Shown: positions 16,164 to 25,514, counted from the stretch's first letter. The stretch: 39,825 nt of DNA from Prevotellaceae bacterium (GCA_031270065.1 JAISYF010000086.1:1-39825), one strand, 5' to 3'. The notes: generated by a model from the letters alone, not told the origin. Program-made: numbers and translations.

Positions 16164-16979
16164 ATGAAAAAATTTACTTTTCTTTTTGCAGCATTAGTTG
16201 CTGTGGTATTTAGTGCAAACGCGCAACTTAACAATCCAAAAGACGCTGATGGCTATTTCATCGTGAAATGGGACTGTGCAACAAACGCTTTTGCTTCTGC
16301 AAACGATTGGGAAGCAGACGAAACATTCACACTTGCAATAGATGTAGCTGGTACTCCTTTGGCTACTTGGCTTGCAGGAACACCTGCTAATCAAGGTGCA
16401 ACTCGCAGCATTGCATTTAATGTTTGGACGGGCTTTGGCGACACACACAGCGATGCACGCCGTTTAAAACAAATCTCTGGTACGGTGTATGGTGCTACGT
16501 TCAATTTTGTTCAAGTGGGTGCTGCCTCTTTTGATGTTGCGGCTGCAACTATCGCAGATGCTCAATTGAGCATTATGGGACAGGTGTTTGGATTTGAATA
16601 CACTGCTGACAATCCAGGTGCGGCTTGGTGGCAAGAAGCTATTGCAGGAAGTGACGGCGGTTCTATTGTTAGTGCAGACGGCGTTATAGCAAAATCTGCT
16701 CCTTACACAGGAACCAAAACAAGCGAAGAAGAATTTATCAACAGTGATTATCCAGGTCTGTTTGACGTGGCTTACGGCACTGTTCCCGGTTACACCGTAC
16801 CTTGTGCAATGACTATTGATGCTATCAACGAAATTCCTGCTGACGCAAACATCGTTGATACACAGATTTTCAACCTGCAAGGTATGAGATTGAATGCAGA
16901 GCCTGTTGGAGTTCCTTTTATCAGAGTTGATGTACTTGACAACGGCAAAAAAATTGCAAATACAATTATCAAAAAATAA
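16164..16979 (+). CDS. Secreted protein of unknown function with putative C-terminal sorting signal
   Basis: This 271-residue protein has a signal peptide (MKKFTFLFAALVAVVFSANAQ) and an Ala/Asp/Thr-rich, probably beta-rich body I cannot assign. Its end (about 225-271) reads like a short T9SS-type tail: IFNLQGMRLNAEP, then PFIRVDVLDNGKKIANTIIKK, compare the 'IYDLQGRR...' tails of many Bacteroidetes secreted proteins. It has its own promoter and a strong downstream terminator, so it is a single-gene unit. Clean composition and a low-lysine core suggest an abundantly made surface or secreted protein. The function is unknown. Confidence 0.75.
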   Translation: MKKFTFLFAALVAVVFSANAQLNNPKDADGYFIVKWDCATNAFASANDWEADETFTLAIDVAGTPLATWLAGTPANQGATRSIAFNVWTGFGDTHSDARRLKQISGTVYGATFNFVQVGAASFDVAAATIADAQLSIMGQVFGFEYTADNPGAAWWQEAIAGSDGGSIVSADGVIAKSAPYTGTKTSEEEFINSDYPGLFDVAYGTVPGYTVPCAMTIDAINEIPADANIVDTQIFNLQGMRLNAEPVGVPFIRVDVLDNGKKIANTIIKK

Positions 16980-17000
16980 TTGTAACCTTTTTTCAAAACG

Positions 17001-17040
17001 AAAAAGCGAAGTAATATAAAAATTTGCTTCGCTTTTTTTG
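17001..17040 (+). terminator. Rho-independent terminator
   Basis: An 11-bp stem pairs AAAAAGCGAAG (17001-17011) with CTTCGCTTTTT (17027-17037), with a 15-base AT-rich loop and a T run to 17039. It lies 22 bases after the secreted-protein stop. Confidence 0.85.
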
Positions 17041-17375
17041 AAAAAAAGAAAAGAAAATTTTTCTCAAAACTATCTATTAAAAAAATTAACATAATTTTCA
17101 TAATTAACATATATAGTTTCAATCCAACAGATTGGTATTTTCGGGAACACTGATTTTCTACCAAATTATTTTTTCTAACGGAAAATTCAATTATTTCAAC
17201 AAGCTTTATAATTTTAAATTCGTTAGTTTCGACAGTTATTTGGAATGGTAGTTTGGTGAAAATAAAAATATCAAAATTGGTATTCCGTAGTATATAACAA
17301 AGAGTTTTTTATGTAAATTTTGAAAATTATGTGAAAATGAATTATAAAAAAATAACAAAAAATAAATTTTATACT
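17041..17375. other. Intergenic region before the S74 gene
   Basis: I see no gene here. It is AT-rich with short imperfect repeats. A weak promoter-like string (TAAATTTTG, one base too long for TAnnTTTG) lies near 17312-17320. The last 19 bases before the ATG are part of a 27-base sequence repeated at the susC start. Confidence 0.5.
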
Positions 17376-18539
17376 ATGAAAAAATTAAACTTAATTTTAG
17401 TATGTGCGTTTGCAATTCAATTTGCTAATGCGCAATTGAAAGTACAAAGTAACGGTAATGTTGTGATAAATCCGACAAGTACCACAGTTACAGGGCAACA
17501 ATTAAGAGTTAATACCGCTGAAAGTATAGGTATTTATGTTAATAATACTGCTGGACAGGCAGGAATTAAAAGTTATAGCACTTCTTCAACGACTTATGTA
17601 CCAGCCTATACCGCAGGTGTGTTTGGACACGGTAGAATATCTGCAACAACAGGTGGGGCTTGTGCTTTCGGCGTTTGGGGAGAGAGTGTAGGTGTTAATT
17701 CTTATGGGCGCAATTTTGGAGTTTTAGGCAGTTTGGATTATGCAGGCATACAAATATCTAATGGTGCGGGAATTGTGGGAGTTGGCGGAAATTGGCAGTT
17801 GGCGTTACAAACCTTTTCTCAAAAATATGCAGGTTATTTTATTGGCGATACGCATGTTGATGGCTTGCTATCGGCAACTTCAACAAGTTTTAATTCCGAT
17901 ATTCGCTATAAACAAAATATTGTCGGATTAAGCAATGAACTATATAACAAATTACTCAACCTTAATCCTGTTGAGTTCAATTTCAAACAGCGTTATTCTG
18001 AATTTACAGATTCTTTGGGTAATAATGTACAACTGCCTTTGTTTGAAAAAAATTCACAACTTTTGACAAAAAAACATTATGGTTTGATTGCGCAAGAGGT
18101 GCAAGAGATCTATCCTGATTTAGTGTATGAGGACGGCGAAGGTTATTTGAGTGTGGATTATGTCGGCATTATTCCTCTTTTAATAGCCTCTGTAAAAGAG
18201 TTGAAAAACGAAATAGAGGAGTTGAAAAATGCACAAGCGCAAGCACAACCGCAAAATGCGCCTGCAAAACAGATTTTGCCTGCCGCGCTTTACCAAAATG
18301 CGCCAAATCCTTTTAACGAAAATACAGAAATAAGTTTTTACCTGCCAGAAACGGTAAGTAATGCGGTTTTATGCGTGTATGATATGAACGGAAAGCAACT
18401 ATCGCAAACAGCAATAACCGAAAGAGGCAACGCAAAACTAACTCTGAACGGCAGAAGATACGGCGCAGGAATGTATCTTTATTCTTTAATTGCAGACAAT
18501 CAAGTTATTGATACAAAAAGAATGATTTTAACAAAATAA
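17376..18539 (+). CDS. Peptidase S74 (self-cleaving chaperone) protein with T9SS sorting domain
   Basis: This 387-residue exported protein has a signal peptide (to about residue 20, ending NAQ), a glycine/threonine-rich, probably beta-structured stalk (about 21-165) and an S74 intramolecular chaperone domain (about 170-285). The domain shows the self-cleavage signature SDIRYK: S174 and K179 have the Ser/Lys spacing of phage endosialidase tails. A coiled coil (KELKNEIEELKNAQ) is followed by a Pro/Gln linker and a type A T9SS domain (about 310-387: NAPNPFNENTEISF, YDMNGKQL, GMYLYSLIADNQV). I start at the ATG at 17376; an upstream GTG would bury the signal peptide. It heads a four-gene set. Confidence 0.85.
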   Translation: MKKLNLILVCAFAIQFANAQLKVQSNGNVVINPTSTTVTGQQLRVNTAESIGIYVNNTAGQAGIKSYSTSSTTYVPAYTAGVFGHGRISATTGGACAFGVWGESVGVNSYGRNFGVLGSLDYAGIQISNGAGIVGVGGNWQLALQTFSQKYAGYFIGDTHVDGLLSATSTSFNSDIRYKQNIVGLSNELYNKLLNLNPVEFNFKQRYSEFTDSLGNNVQLPLFEKNSQLLTKKHYGLIAQEVQEIYPDLVYEDGEGYLSVDYVGIIPLLIASVKELKNEIEELKNAQAQAQPQNAPAKQILPAALYQNAPNPFNENTEISFYLPETVSNAVLCVYDMNGKQLSQTAITERGNAKLTLNGRRYGAGMYLYSLIADNQVIDTKRMILTK

Positions 18540-18545
18540 AGGAGG
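18538..18545 (+). promoter_or_regulatory. Unusually strong Shine-Dalgarno site
   Basis: AAAGGAGG lies 8 bases before the ATG at 18554 and overlaps the stop of the preceding gene. Most genes in this window have A-rich leaders without such a site, so this one stands out and probably boosts or couples translation of the small lipoprotein. Confidence 0.7.
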
Positions 18546-18553
18546 AAAATAAA

Positions 18554-18892
18554 ATGAAAACAAAAATATTTATTTTATTTTGTGTTGTTTTTACAATTTT
18601 TATTAGCTGTACAAAACAAAGAAAAACATCATTATTAGGAAATTGGATTAATAATCAGCAAGATACTCTGTTTTTTTTCAGCGAACAAGGGTTGCATTAC
18701 AAACCTCATATTCTAACAATTTCTCCACATCTTTATTCTTATGAAGTAGTAGGTGATTCAATTGCTCTTGTCTTTGCAGAGAGCAGTAACACAAATGATA
18801 TTCATAAATATTTTTTTAAAAGTAACGATTCTCAAATAGAAATTCGCAACTTTCAAAATATTGAATTTGATATTTACAAACGCTTAAAATAA
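18554..18892 (+). CDS. Small lipoprotein of unknown function
   Basis: This 112-residue protein has a lipoprotein signal: a hydrophobic stretch ending FISC, lipidation Cys at residue 19. The rest is a compact beta-rich domain with SLLGNWINNQQDTLFFF, reminiscent of small lipocalin-like Bacteroidetes lipoproteins that open with LLGxW, but too short to assign. It lies 14 bases after the S74 gene with a near-perfect Shine-Dalgarno, and 7 bases before the next gene, so it is co-transcribed. No function is claimed. An accessory or immunity-type role is conceivable but unsupported. Confidence 0.75.
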   Translation: MKTKIFILFCVVFTIFISCTKQRKTSLLGNWINNQQDTLFFFSEQGLHYKPHILTISPHLYSYEVVGDSIALVFAESSNTNDIHKYFFKSNDSQIEIRNFQNIEFDIYKRLK

Positions 18893-18899
18893 TACAAGT

Positions 18900-19604
18900 A
18901 TGAAAAATCTAATTATTGTTTTTATATCAACTTTTTCTCTCTGTATTTATGCACAAAATGGCAATAAGTGGGAATATCCAATAAAACCAACTTCAAAAGA
19001 ATGGGCTACACTTTCTAATGGAAAGCAAATGTTAGATATTTGTCAAATTCCCCAAGAAATAATCGGACAATTATCAACAAAAGAATTAGCCGAAATATGC
19101 CTAAATTACCCTTTATATACAGATTACTTAGCATTAAATGATGAAAGAAAAGGTATTAATCTTATAATAAAAAATATCAATGGCTTTAGCGAACTTGCAA
19201 AAAGAAAAGATGGAACATTAGAACTTATAAAAATATATCGGGAATTTCCTATTCTTACGCAAATACCGCATAACGCTTCAAAAGATTGTGATATTCCATA
19301 TAAACTACCTTTTTTAGAATTAATTTTGTCAGATAGTTTATTTATTACTAATTTTAATTCTACTGATTTAAAAGATTTAAAACAGATTGTTTTAAATAAA
19401 TATGAGGAAAAATTAAAAAATTCCTCAGTTTATAGTTTACATAATGTAAAATCAACTTTATTGTTGGCTGCAATTATCATAAAGCAGAATACTACGTTGA
19501 AAACAATGGAACAGCAAAAAGTTATAAATAATTTTATTCAAAATTATGCTTATGCAGATTCGGATTTATTAACAAAAATTTCTAAAATTATATCTGAATT
19601 ATGA
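18900..19604 (+). CDS. Exported hypothetical protein
   Basis: This 234-residue protein has a signal peptide (to about residue 19, SLCIYAQ). The body is mostly helical, with TSKEWATLSNGKQMLDICQI, PQEIIGQLSTKELAEICLNY and PLYTDYLALNDERKGINLII. The recurrent 'EW..L...EQML..CQIPEE.L..LST.EL...CL.YPL' pattern is one I recall from Bacteroidetes proteins of unknown function, often beside secreted proteins. It overlaps the following gene by 4 bases (ATGA). Its role is unknown; co-transcription with the S74 and Cys/His genes suggests a shared extracytoplasmic process. Confidence 0.7.
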   Translation: MKNLIIVFISTFSLCIYAQNGNKWEYPIKPTSKEWATLSNGKQMLDICQIPQEIIGQLSTKELAEICLNYPLYTDYLALNDERKGINLIIKNINGFSELAKRKDGTLELIKIYREFPILTQIPHNASKDCDIPYKLPFLELILSDSLFITNFNSTDLKDLKQIVLNKYEEKLKNSSVYSLHNVKSTLLLAAIIIKQNTTLKTMEQQKVINNFIQNYAYADSDLLTKISKIISEL

Positions 19605-20272
19605 AAAAGATAGGCGCAACAGTATTCGGATTACTTATTACATTATGTTGTAATTCTCAAACGGTATATTTATATACGCCAAATGGAAGTGCGGTATATG
19701 CTTTTCAAAGAACCGAGATGAGTGCAGCGGATATTCAGTATTATACTAATGAATTCGCAACAAATTATCCACTTGCAGAGGTTTTGGCAGATGCAAGTCT
19801 TACATACAATTGCCATAGTTATGCTTGGAATTTGATAGAAGAAGGAGTAACTTGCTGGCTTAATCAAGACCCAGATTTGCATTTGTATTGGGATGATGGC
19901 AGTTATGAATTAACAACAGAAGCAAATGCAGAAAAAGTATTTTATTATAGCGGAGACCATTCTGCTGTTAAATCTACAACACATTCTGGCAAATATGAGT
20001 CTAAATGGGGGGCAATGCCTTTAATGCGTCATTCGCCTGAATATGGACCTTCTATCTACAATATGCAATACAGACGGTATTATCATTGTGCTACACATAA
20101 TTTCACAAATCAAACAGTGCTTACAAATACTACTGTTACCAATTGTGGCGATATAATTGTCGAAGATGTATCCGTAGAAAACGGTGCAAAACTCACTCTT
20201 GATGCCAAAGGCGATGTTATTATCAACAGCGATTTTGAAGTCGAACTCGGTTCGGAATTAGAAATAAAATAA
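19601..20272 (+). CDS. Putative exported NlpC/P60- or amidase-like Cys/His protein
   Basis: This 223-residue protein has a short signal peptide (to about residue 19, CCNSQ). The core (about 60-150) has YNCHSYAWNLIEEG with Cys71, then SGDHSAV with His120, and KYESKWGAMPLMRHSP. The order Cys-then-His with SKWG is what I would expect of a papain-like amidase or peptidase fold of the NlpC/P60 or CHAP sort. The C-terminus (about 180-223) is a repetitive beta stretch ending GDVIINSDFEVELGSELEIK, a type of tail seen on Bacteroidetes secreted proteins and possibly a sorting signal. It is translationally coupled to the gene before it. Enzymatic activity is inferred, not shown. Confidence 0.6.
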   Translation: MKKIGATVFGLLITLCCNSQTVYLYTPNGSAVYAFQRTEMSAADIQYYTNEFATNYPLAEVLADASLTYNCHSYAWNLIEEGVTCWLNQDPDLHLYWDDGSYELTTEANAEKVFYYSGDHSAVKSTTHSGKYESKWGAMPLMRHSPEYGPSIYNMQYRRYYHCATHNFTNQTVLTNTTVTNCGDIIVEDVSVENGAKLTLDAKGDVIINSDFEVELGSELEIK

Positions 20273-20309
20273 ATAAATAAATTTTAACAAAAAAAATAAA
20301 TTTTATACT

Positions 20310-23300
20310 ATGAAAAATACACTAAAAAAAGCGACATTGCTTTTATTCGTGGTATGTTTTGCGGCGGGAGTTTCGGCGCAGGACAAAAAGACCATTAACG
20401 GAAAAGTTATTGACCAAACCAACGAGGCGGTTATCGGCGCAACGGTTGTGGTAGATGGCACTTCCGAAGGTACAATTACCGATGTAGAGGGGAATTACGA
20501 ACTCTCTGTGCCAGACGGCGCAACAATTTCCGTTTCTTTTACGGGAATGACCACCGAACAGGCAAAAATTACTGTTGGCAAAATTGTCTATAATTTTGCG
20601 CTTAAAGCAGAACAAGCAAAAATGCTTGACGATGTAGTGGCAATTGGCTACGGCACACAAAAACGTTCAGAACTCACAGGCTCTATGTCGTCTGTCAGCG
20701 CAAACGATATTAAGGATTTTTCGTCAAAAAGTTTGGCGGAGTCGCTCTCTGGTATGGCGGCAGGAGTTACTGTTACCAAAGGCGATGGGAGTCCGGGCGC
20801 GTCTGCGGATATTATGATTCGCGGTGCAGGCTCTATCAACGGACTTGCGCCTTTGTATGTAGTTGACGGCGTTGCGCAAGATGCAGGTTTTCAGTTTAAT
20901 ATGCGCGATGTGGAAAGCATCGAAATTCTTAAAGATGCAGGTTCAGCGGCAATTTATGGCTCACGCGCTGCGGGTGGAGTAATTCTTATCACAACCAAAC
21001 ACGGACAAAAAGGCGAAAAAGCCTCAATTAGTGCAAATGCTCGTGTTGGTTTTAGAAATATCTACTCAAATATTCATCTGTTGAATACAGAACAGTGGAT
21101 TAAAGCCAGAGATGCTTGGGGAAATGGTAATTCTTTACTAAATCTTGGCGTTTCAGACATAAGCGAACTGCCAAATGTAGATTGGATTGATGTGATGTTT
21201 GGAACAGGTATTGAGCAAGAATACAATGTATCGCTTACCGCCGCAACAGATAAGACAAACGTCTATCTTTCAATAGGTTATCTTGGCGAAAAAGGTGTTT
21301 ATATGGACACAAAAGCCGATAGATTTTCATTTCGCAACAATCTTGATTATAAATTTAGCAAACACATTACTATTGGCGAGGCGATATATGGAAGTATGAC
21401 AAAAACAAATCCTTCTACTAATTCGTCAATCTACAACAATACAATTCCTTTCCGCACCACTCCTATTTTGCCTGTTTATGATGAAAACGGTGATTACTAT
21501 ATAAATACCGACCCAAACAAAGGCAGCGGACCCAATTTTGCTGCATTGGAAGACGCTTTTCACGTTTTTAATGATAACAATTATACTCTCAATGCACAAG
21601 TCTATATGAATATTAATTTTTTGAAAGGACTTGATTTGAGAGTTACAGGTGCTGGTGAGTTTTATGGATTTTCTACAAATAGATTTACAGAATATCAAAA
21701 TGCAGGTATGGTAACTTGGGGTGTTCCGGGCGGCTCTATGATGTCGGCGGCAGGCACTGTGCAAAATCTAATGTACAATGCTGTTCTTACCTTTGACAGA
21801 GATTTTGGCAAACATAATCTTAAACTTATGGCAGGTACAGAATGGTGGAAAAAAGACGGTTACAAACTTCGTATGACTGTAAATAATTTTTCTATTCCTG
21901 TGGCAGAATCTGTAATGCTCGGTTCAGAAATCAGTCCTGTTAAACAATACGAAACAGACGATGAACTTCCTATCGAAAGGCGCGGCTCGTTTTTCGGTCG
22001 TTTGAGTTATAATTATCAAAGCAAATATCTTTTGACAGCAAATTTTCGCGCAGATGCCTCCGACAGATTTATCAAAAAAAACCGTTGGGGATTTTTTCCA
22101 TCTGTTAATGTTGGTTGGAGGTTTAGCGAAGAAAATTTTGTAAAAGACCACATCGGTACTTGGCTCAACAACGGTAAAATTCGTGCAAGTTGGGGTATTT
22201 TGGGCAACGACAATGTAGCGCAATTTATGTATGTTTCATCTTATTCTGGTTCGGGTATCGGTGCAAATTTTGATGGTTCAAGCATAATTCAAAACGGCTA
22301 TTGGCTTGCTGTTGTAGGCAATGAAGATTTGAAATGGGAAGAAATCAACCAACTTGACCTTGGAGTAGATTTTTCTTTTCTAAAAAACAGATTGACAGTT
22401 ACTTACGACTATTATAACCGTCAAACAAAAGATATGCTGTATCAAAGTTATCTACCACTTTCGGGCGGTTTTGCTTACTATTTTTCGTCAGATAGACCTG
22501 CAAATACAGTGCCTTTTACCACAAATGCCGGTTTGATAGAAAACAAAGGACACGAAATATCTATCACTTGGAACGATAAAACAAAACATGGATTTTCGTA
22601 TTCTATTTCTGCAAATGCTTCTTTTAATAAAAATACAGTAAAACAAGTTGGCGAAGTACCCGGTGCTACTCCGCGCCCCGAAGGACTCAACAATGAATGG
22701 ACAGATTTATCGAGAACACAAGACGGACTGCCTTTGGCAATGTTTTACGGCTACGGAGTTTTGGGAATTTTTCAAAATCAAGAACAAGTTGATGAATATA
22801 ATCAACGCGCATTAGACGCATACAGTGCCGAACACCCAGATTATGACAGAGAAGCAAATCCACTCGGAATTTGTTGGTATAAAGCAAATACGGGAGTTGG
22901 CGATTTGATTTATGACGATAATGGAGTAGGCAGGGTAACAGAGGCATCTCGTAAAATTATCGGTAATCCTTGGCCCAAAATGACTTACGGCATCAATCTT
23001 AACCTTGCATACAAAGGTTTTGATTTGAGTGCGGTTTTTCAAGGCGCACTTGGTTTTGATATTATGAATTTAACAAAACCATATACACATCAGTTTGCAT
23101 CAGACAATACCACATCTGCTATCTTTGAAACCTCTTGTTTTGGCGCAACACGCGATGAAAATGGAGTGCTTGTGCAAAGTACAAAAGTTACCGACAATCC
23201 GCGTGTGGGTTATCTTGACGAAAACGAGTCGATGATTGGAGATGGCGCAGCAAACGGCAACTATAAAAATATATCTGCATATTTTGTGGAAAAAGGCGAT

Positions 23301-23543
23301 TATTTAAAATTAAAAAATCTCTCTTTTGGCTACACTTTGCCACAAAAACTCACACAAAAAGCGCGTATTCAAAATCTGCGAATCTACGCCTCAATGCAAA
23401 ATGTTTTTGTGATTACAAAATATTCTGGTATTGACCCCGAAATCGGAAATATCAACGGCAAGCCGCTTTTGCGCGGAGTTGACCATATCAACCGTTATTT
23501 GCCGTCAAGATTAATTTCTTTTGGTATTGATTTAACTTTCTAA
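20310..23543 (+). CDS. SusC-family TonB-dependent outer membrane transporter
   Basis: This 1077-residue transporter has a signal peptide (to A23-Q24), a CarboxypepD_reg-like domain (about 28-100), the SusC signature VAIGYGTQKRSELTGSMSSV (111 onward), a plug (GMAAGVTVTKGDGSPGASAD, then DVESIEILKDAGSAAIYGSR) and a 22-strand barrel ending in the typical ISFGIDLTF. With its SusD lid it imports oligosaccharides using TonB energy. It lies 37 bases after the Cys/His gene and 28 bases before susD. The hydrolases downstream suggest alpha-glucan substrates. Its start region is identical over 27 bases with that of the S74 gene. Confidence 0.96.
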   Translation: MKNTLKKATLLLFVVCFAAGVSAQDKKTINGKVIDQTNEAVIGATVVVDGTSEGTITDVEGNYELSVPDGATISVSFTGMTTEQAKITVGKIVYNFALKAEQAKMLDDVVAIGYGTQKRSELTGSMSSVSANDIKDFSSKSLAESLSGMAAGVTVTKGDGSPGASADIMIRGAGSINGLAPLYVVDGVAQDAGFQFNMRDVESIEILKDAGSAAIYGSRAAGGVILITTKHGQKGEKASISANARVGFRNIYSNIHLLNTEQWIKARDAWGNGNSLLNLGVSDISELPNVDWIDVMFGTGIEQEYNVSLTAATDKTNVYLSIGYLGEKGVYMDTKADRFSFRNNLDYKFSKHITIGEAIYGSMTKTNPSTNSSIYNNTIPFRTTPILPVYDENGDYYINTDPNKGSGPNFAALEDAFHVFNDNNYTLNAQVYMNINFLKGLDLRVTGAGEFYGFSTNRFTEYQNAGMVTWGVPGGSMMSAAGTVQNLMYNAVLTFDRDFGKHNLKLMAGTEWWKKDGYKLRMTVNNFSIPVAESVMLGSEISPVKQYETDDELPIERRGSFFGRLSYNYQSKYLLTANFRADASDRFIKKNRWGFFPSVNVGWRFSEENFVKDHIGTWLNNGKIRASWGILGNDNVAQFMYVSSYSGSGIGANFDGSSIIQNGYWLAVVGNEDLKWEEINQLDLGVDFSFLKNRLTVTYDYYNRQTKDMLYQSYLPLSGGFAYYFSSDRPANTVPFTTNAGLIENKGHEISITWNDKTKHGFSYSISANASFNKNTVKQVGEVPGATPRPEGLNNEWTDLSRTQDGLPLAMFYGYGVLGIFQNQEQVDEYNQRALDAYSAEHPDYDREANPLGICWYKANTGVGDLIYDDNGVGRVTEASRKIIGNPWPKMTYGINLNLAYKGFDLSAVFQGALGFDIMNLTKPYTHQFASDNTTSAIFETSCFGATRDENGVLVQSTKVTDNPRVGYLDENESMIGDGAANGNYKNISAYFVEKGDYLKLKNLSFGYTLPQKLTQKARIQNLRIYASMQNVFVITKYSGIDPEIGNINGKPLLRGVDHINRYLPSRLISFGIDLTF

Positions 23544-23571
23544 TTGTTTAACTTTTTAAAAATAGAATATT

Positions 23572-25437
23572 ATGAAAAATAGAATTAAAAATTTGGCTAT
23601 TGTTTTTGCAACAACAATATTGTTTGCAAGTTGCAGCGATTTTTTCAATATAAGCAATAAACAAACACTTTCGCCCGATAATTTTCCTGCAACATTAGAG
23701 CAGGTAGATTTGGTATTAACACCATCATATTCGGGTACTCACGCTTTTGGCATCTATTCTTTCTATTGGTTTCCAATGGGAATATACCTGTATGACCATA
23801 CAACCAACACTTACGGCTCTTATGACGAGCGCGGCACAAGTATGGACAATTACGGCGACATCAATAGCCGTTATACAACACAGATGTACACCGATATTAT
23901 GAAGTGGATAAACCTCGCTACAAATGCAGTTGAGGTGATAGAAAATTATCGCTCACACGCACCGCAATCGGAACTTTCGCAACTCGATTATATGAAGGGG
24001 CAAGCACTTTTCAACAGAGCCTTAGCGTATTGGCACGGACAAATTTTCTTTGAAATTAAACCTGATGCCTGGGGATTACCGATTGTAGAAACCACTGCAA
24101 CAGGCGTTGAAACAATGAAACGCAAACGTGCAACGGTACGCGATACTTGGCAATTTATGATTTCAGATTTAGAAACAGCAAAAGACCTGCTCGTAGGATA
24201 CAACGACTTGCGCCGTGCCTCTGAATGGGCAGCAAAAGGACTTTTGGCAAAAGTGTATATGCAGTCGTTGTATATTTTTCCAGACAACAAAACAAAAGCA
24301 AAAAATTTGATGGAAGATATTATCAACAATAGTAGAAAAAGTTTAGTTTCCTTTGATGTTTATAAAGATATGTTCTACGGCAATCCTGCAAATGAATTTA
24401 ATTCAGAATCGCTCTACGAAGTTGAATTTACTACAAATTATTTACAGAATGGACCTTGGGCAGGTTATTCCACAGGGAGCGGAATGCCGTTGGTTTTTGG
24501 TGCTTGGTTTTTGAATCTTGATGTTGTATTTCGCGCAGGAAAAGAAGACCAAACCGACCCTGCAACATTAGAAGATGATATTATTACATCAAGCAAATCA
24601 AGCGAATGGTGCAATAATTTTATTCACGATGCAAATATAAAAAGATTTGGTTTTTGGGGTGTAGGCGGCGACACTGTTCCGCGTAGAACATTTAATCCTA
24701 ATTTTGTAAAAACAAATCCACGCTCCATTGACAATTATCCATATAAACTTGTAAATGATACCTATATTGACGAGTCTATTGACTTGAAATATGACAAAAC
24801 AAAAGTTGACCCGCGCTTAATGATTTGTGCAGGACAGCCATACGTTGATACTTGTATGGACGGCAAAGGCAGACCAACACTCTATGACCACAGTTCTGAA
24901 ATTATTAATCGACCAGACTTACTTGGTTGGCATCATCGTAAATTTACAAATCTGTTGGGAACAGAAAATGGACCTGCACCTTATGGCAAAAATCAAAGTA
25001 GCGATGCAAATGTTCCTATTGTTCGTTTGGCTGATATTTATCTTCTTTATGCAGAATTAATAAAAGACGATAATCCTGCTACCGCGCTTGAATATGTAAA
25101 TAAAGTTCATCGCCGCGCTTATGGTTATTCGCCTGATGTTGCCTGTCCGTATGATTATACAAGTTTAACAGAGAGAACAAAGGCTTACGATTTAACCGAC
25201 CCATTGGCAAATGATGTGATAAAATATGAACGTTGGGCAGAACTTTTTGCCGAAGGTCAATGGTGGTGGGATATTCGCCGTTGGAAAATTGGCAACACTG
25301 AGGCTGAATATTATGTCGAAACTCGCCACGGACCTATCACTTGGAAAGGCGATATGTCGTATGTACAGCCAATCCCGTTAGCAGAATTGCAGTATAACGA
25401 AAATATACAGCAGACAGAAGGCTACACAGGCAGATAA
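23572..25437 (+). CDS. SusD/RagB-family glycan-binding lipoprotein
   Basis: This 621-residue lipoprotein has lipidation Cys at C21 (ILFASC) and a SusD N-terminal region with TPR-like helices (YTDIMKWINLATNAVEVIEN; ALFNRALAYWHGQIFFEIKP). The C-terminal RagB/SusD region has the hallmark IVRLADIYLLYAEL and YERWAELFAEGQWWWDIRRW. It forms the hinged lid over its SusC barrel at the cell surface and binds the glycan. The length is in the family range. It follows susC directly and is followed by a stable hairpin, so susCD may be a transcript of its own. Confidence 0.96.
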   Translation: MKNRIKNLAIVFATTILFASCSDFFNISNKQTLSPDNFPATLEQVDLVLTPSYSGTHAFGIYSFYWFPMGIYLYDHTTNTYGSYDERGTSMDNYGDINSRYTTQMYTDIMKWINLATNAVEVIENYRSHAPQSELSQLDYMKGQALFNRALAYWHGQIFFEIKPDAWGLPIVETTATGVETMKRKRATVRDTWQFMISDLETAKDLLVGYNDLRRASEWAAKGLLAKVYMQSLYIFPDNKTKAKNLMEDIINNSRKSLVSFDVYKDMFYGNPANEFNSESLYEVEFTTNYLQNGPWAGYSTGSGMPLVFGAWFLNLDVVFRAGKEDQTDPATLEDDIITSSKSSEWCNNFIHDANIKRFGFWGVGGDTVPRRTFNPNFVKTNPRSIDNYPYKLVNDTYIDESIDLKYDKTKVDPRLMICAGQPYVDTCMDGKGRPTLYDHSSEIINRPDLLGWHHRKFTNLLGTENGPAPYGKNQSSDANVPIVRLADIYLLYAELIKDDNPATALEYVNKVHRRAYGYSPDVACPYDYTSLTERTKAYDLTDPLANDVIKYERWAELFAEGQWWWDIRRWKIGNTEAEYYVETRHGPITWKGDMSYVQPIPLAELQYNENIQQTEGYTGR

Positions 25438-25453
25438 AATTTATGAATTTTTT

Positions 25454-25486
25454 AGACGTAACACGTTTTTTAGGCGTGTTACGTCT
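25454..25486 (+). terminator. Strong hairpin after susD
   Basis: A perfect 12-bp stem pairs AGACGTAACACG (25454-25465) with CGTGTTACGTCT (25475-25486) around a 9-base loop, 16 bases after the susD stop. The following sequence is only moderately T-rich, so this could be a terminator or an mRNA-stabilising 3' end that sets susCD levels above the enzymes. Confidence 0.7.
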
Positions 25487-25514
25487 GATTATTCTCTGTT
25501 ATTTTGAAAATATT

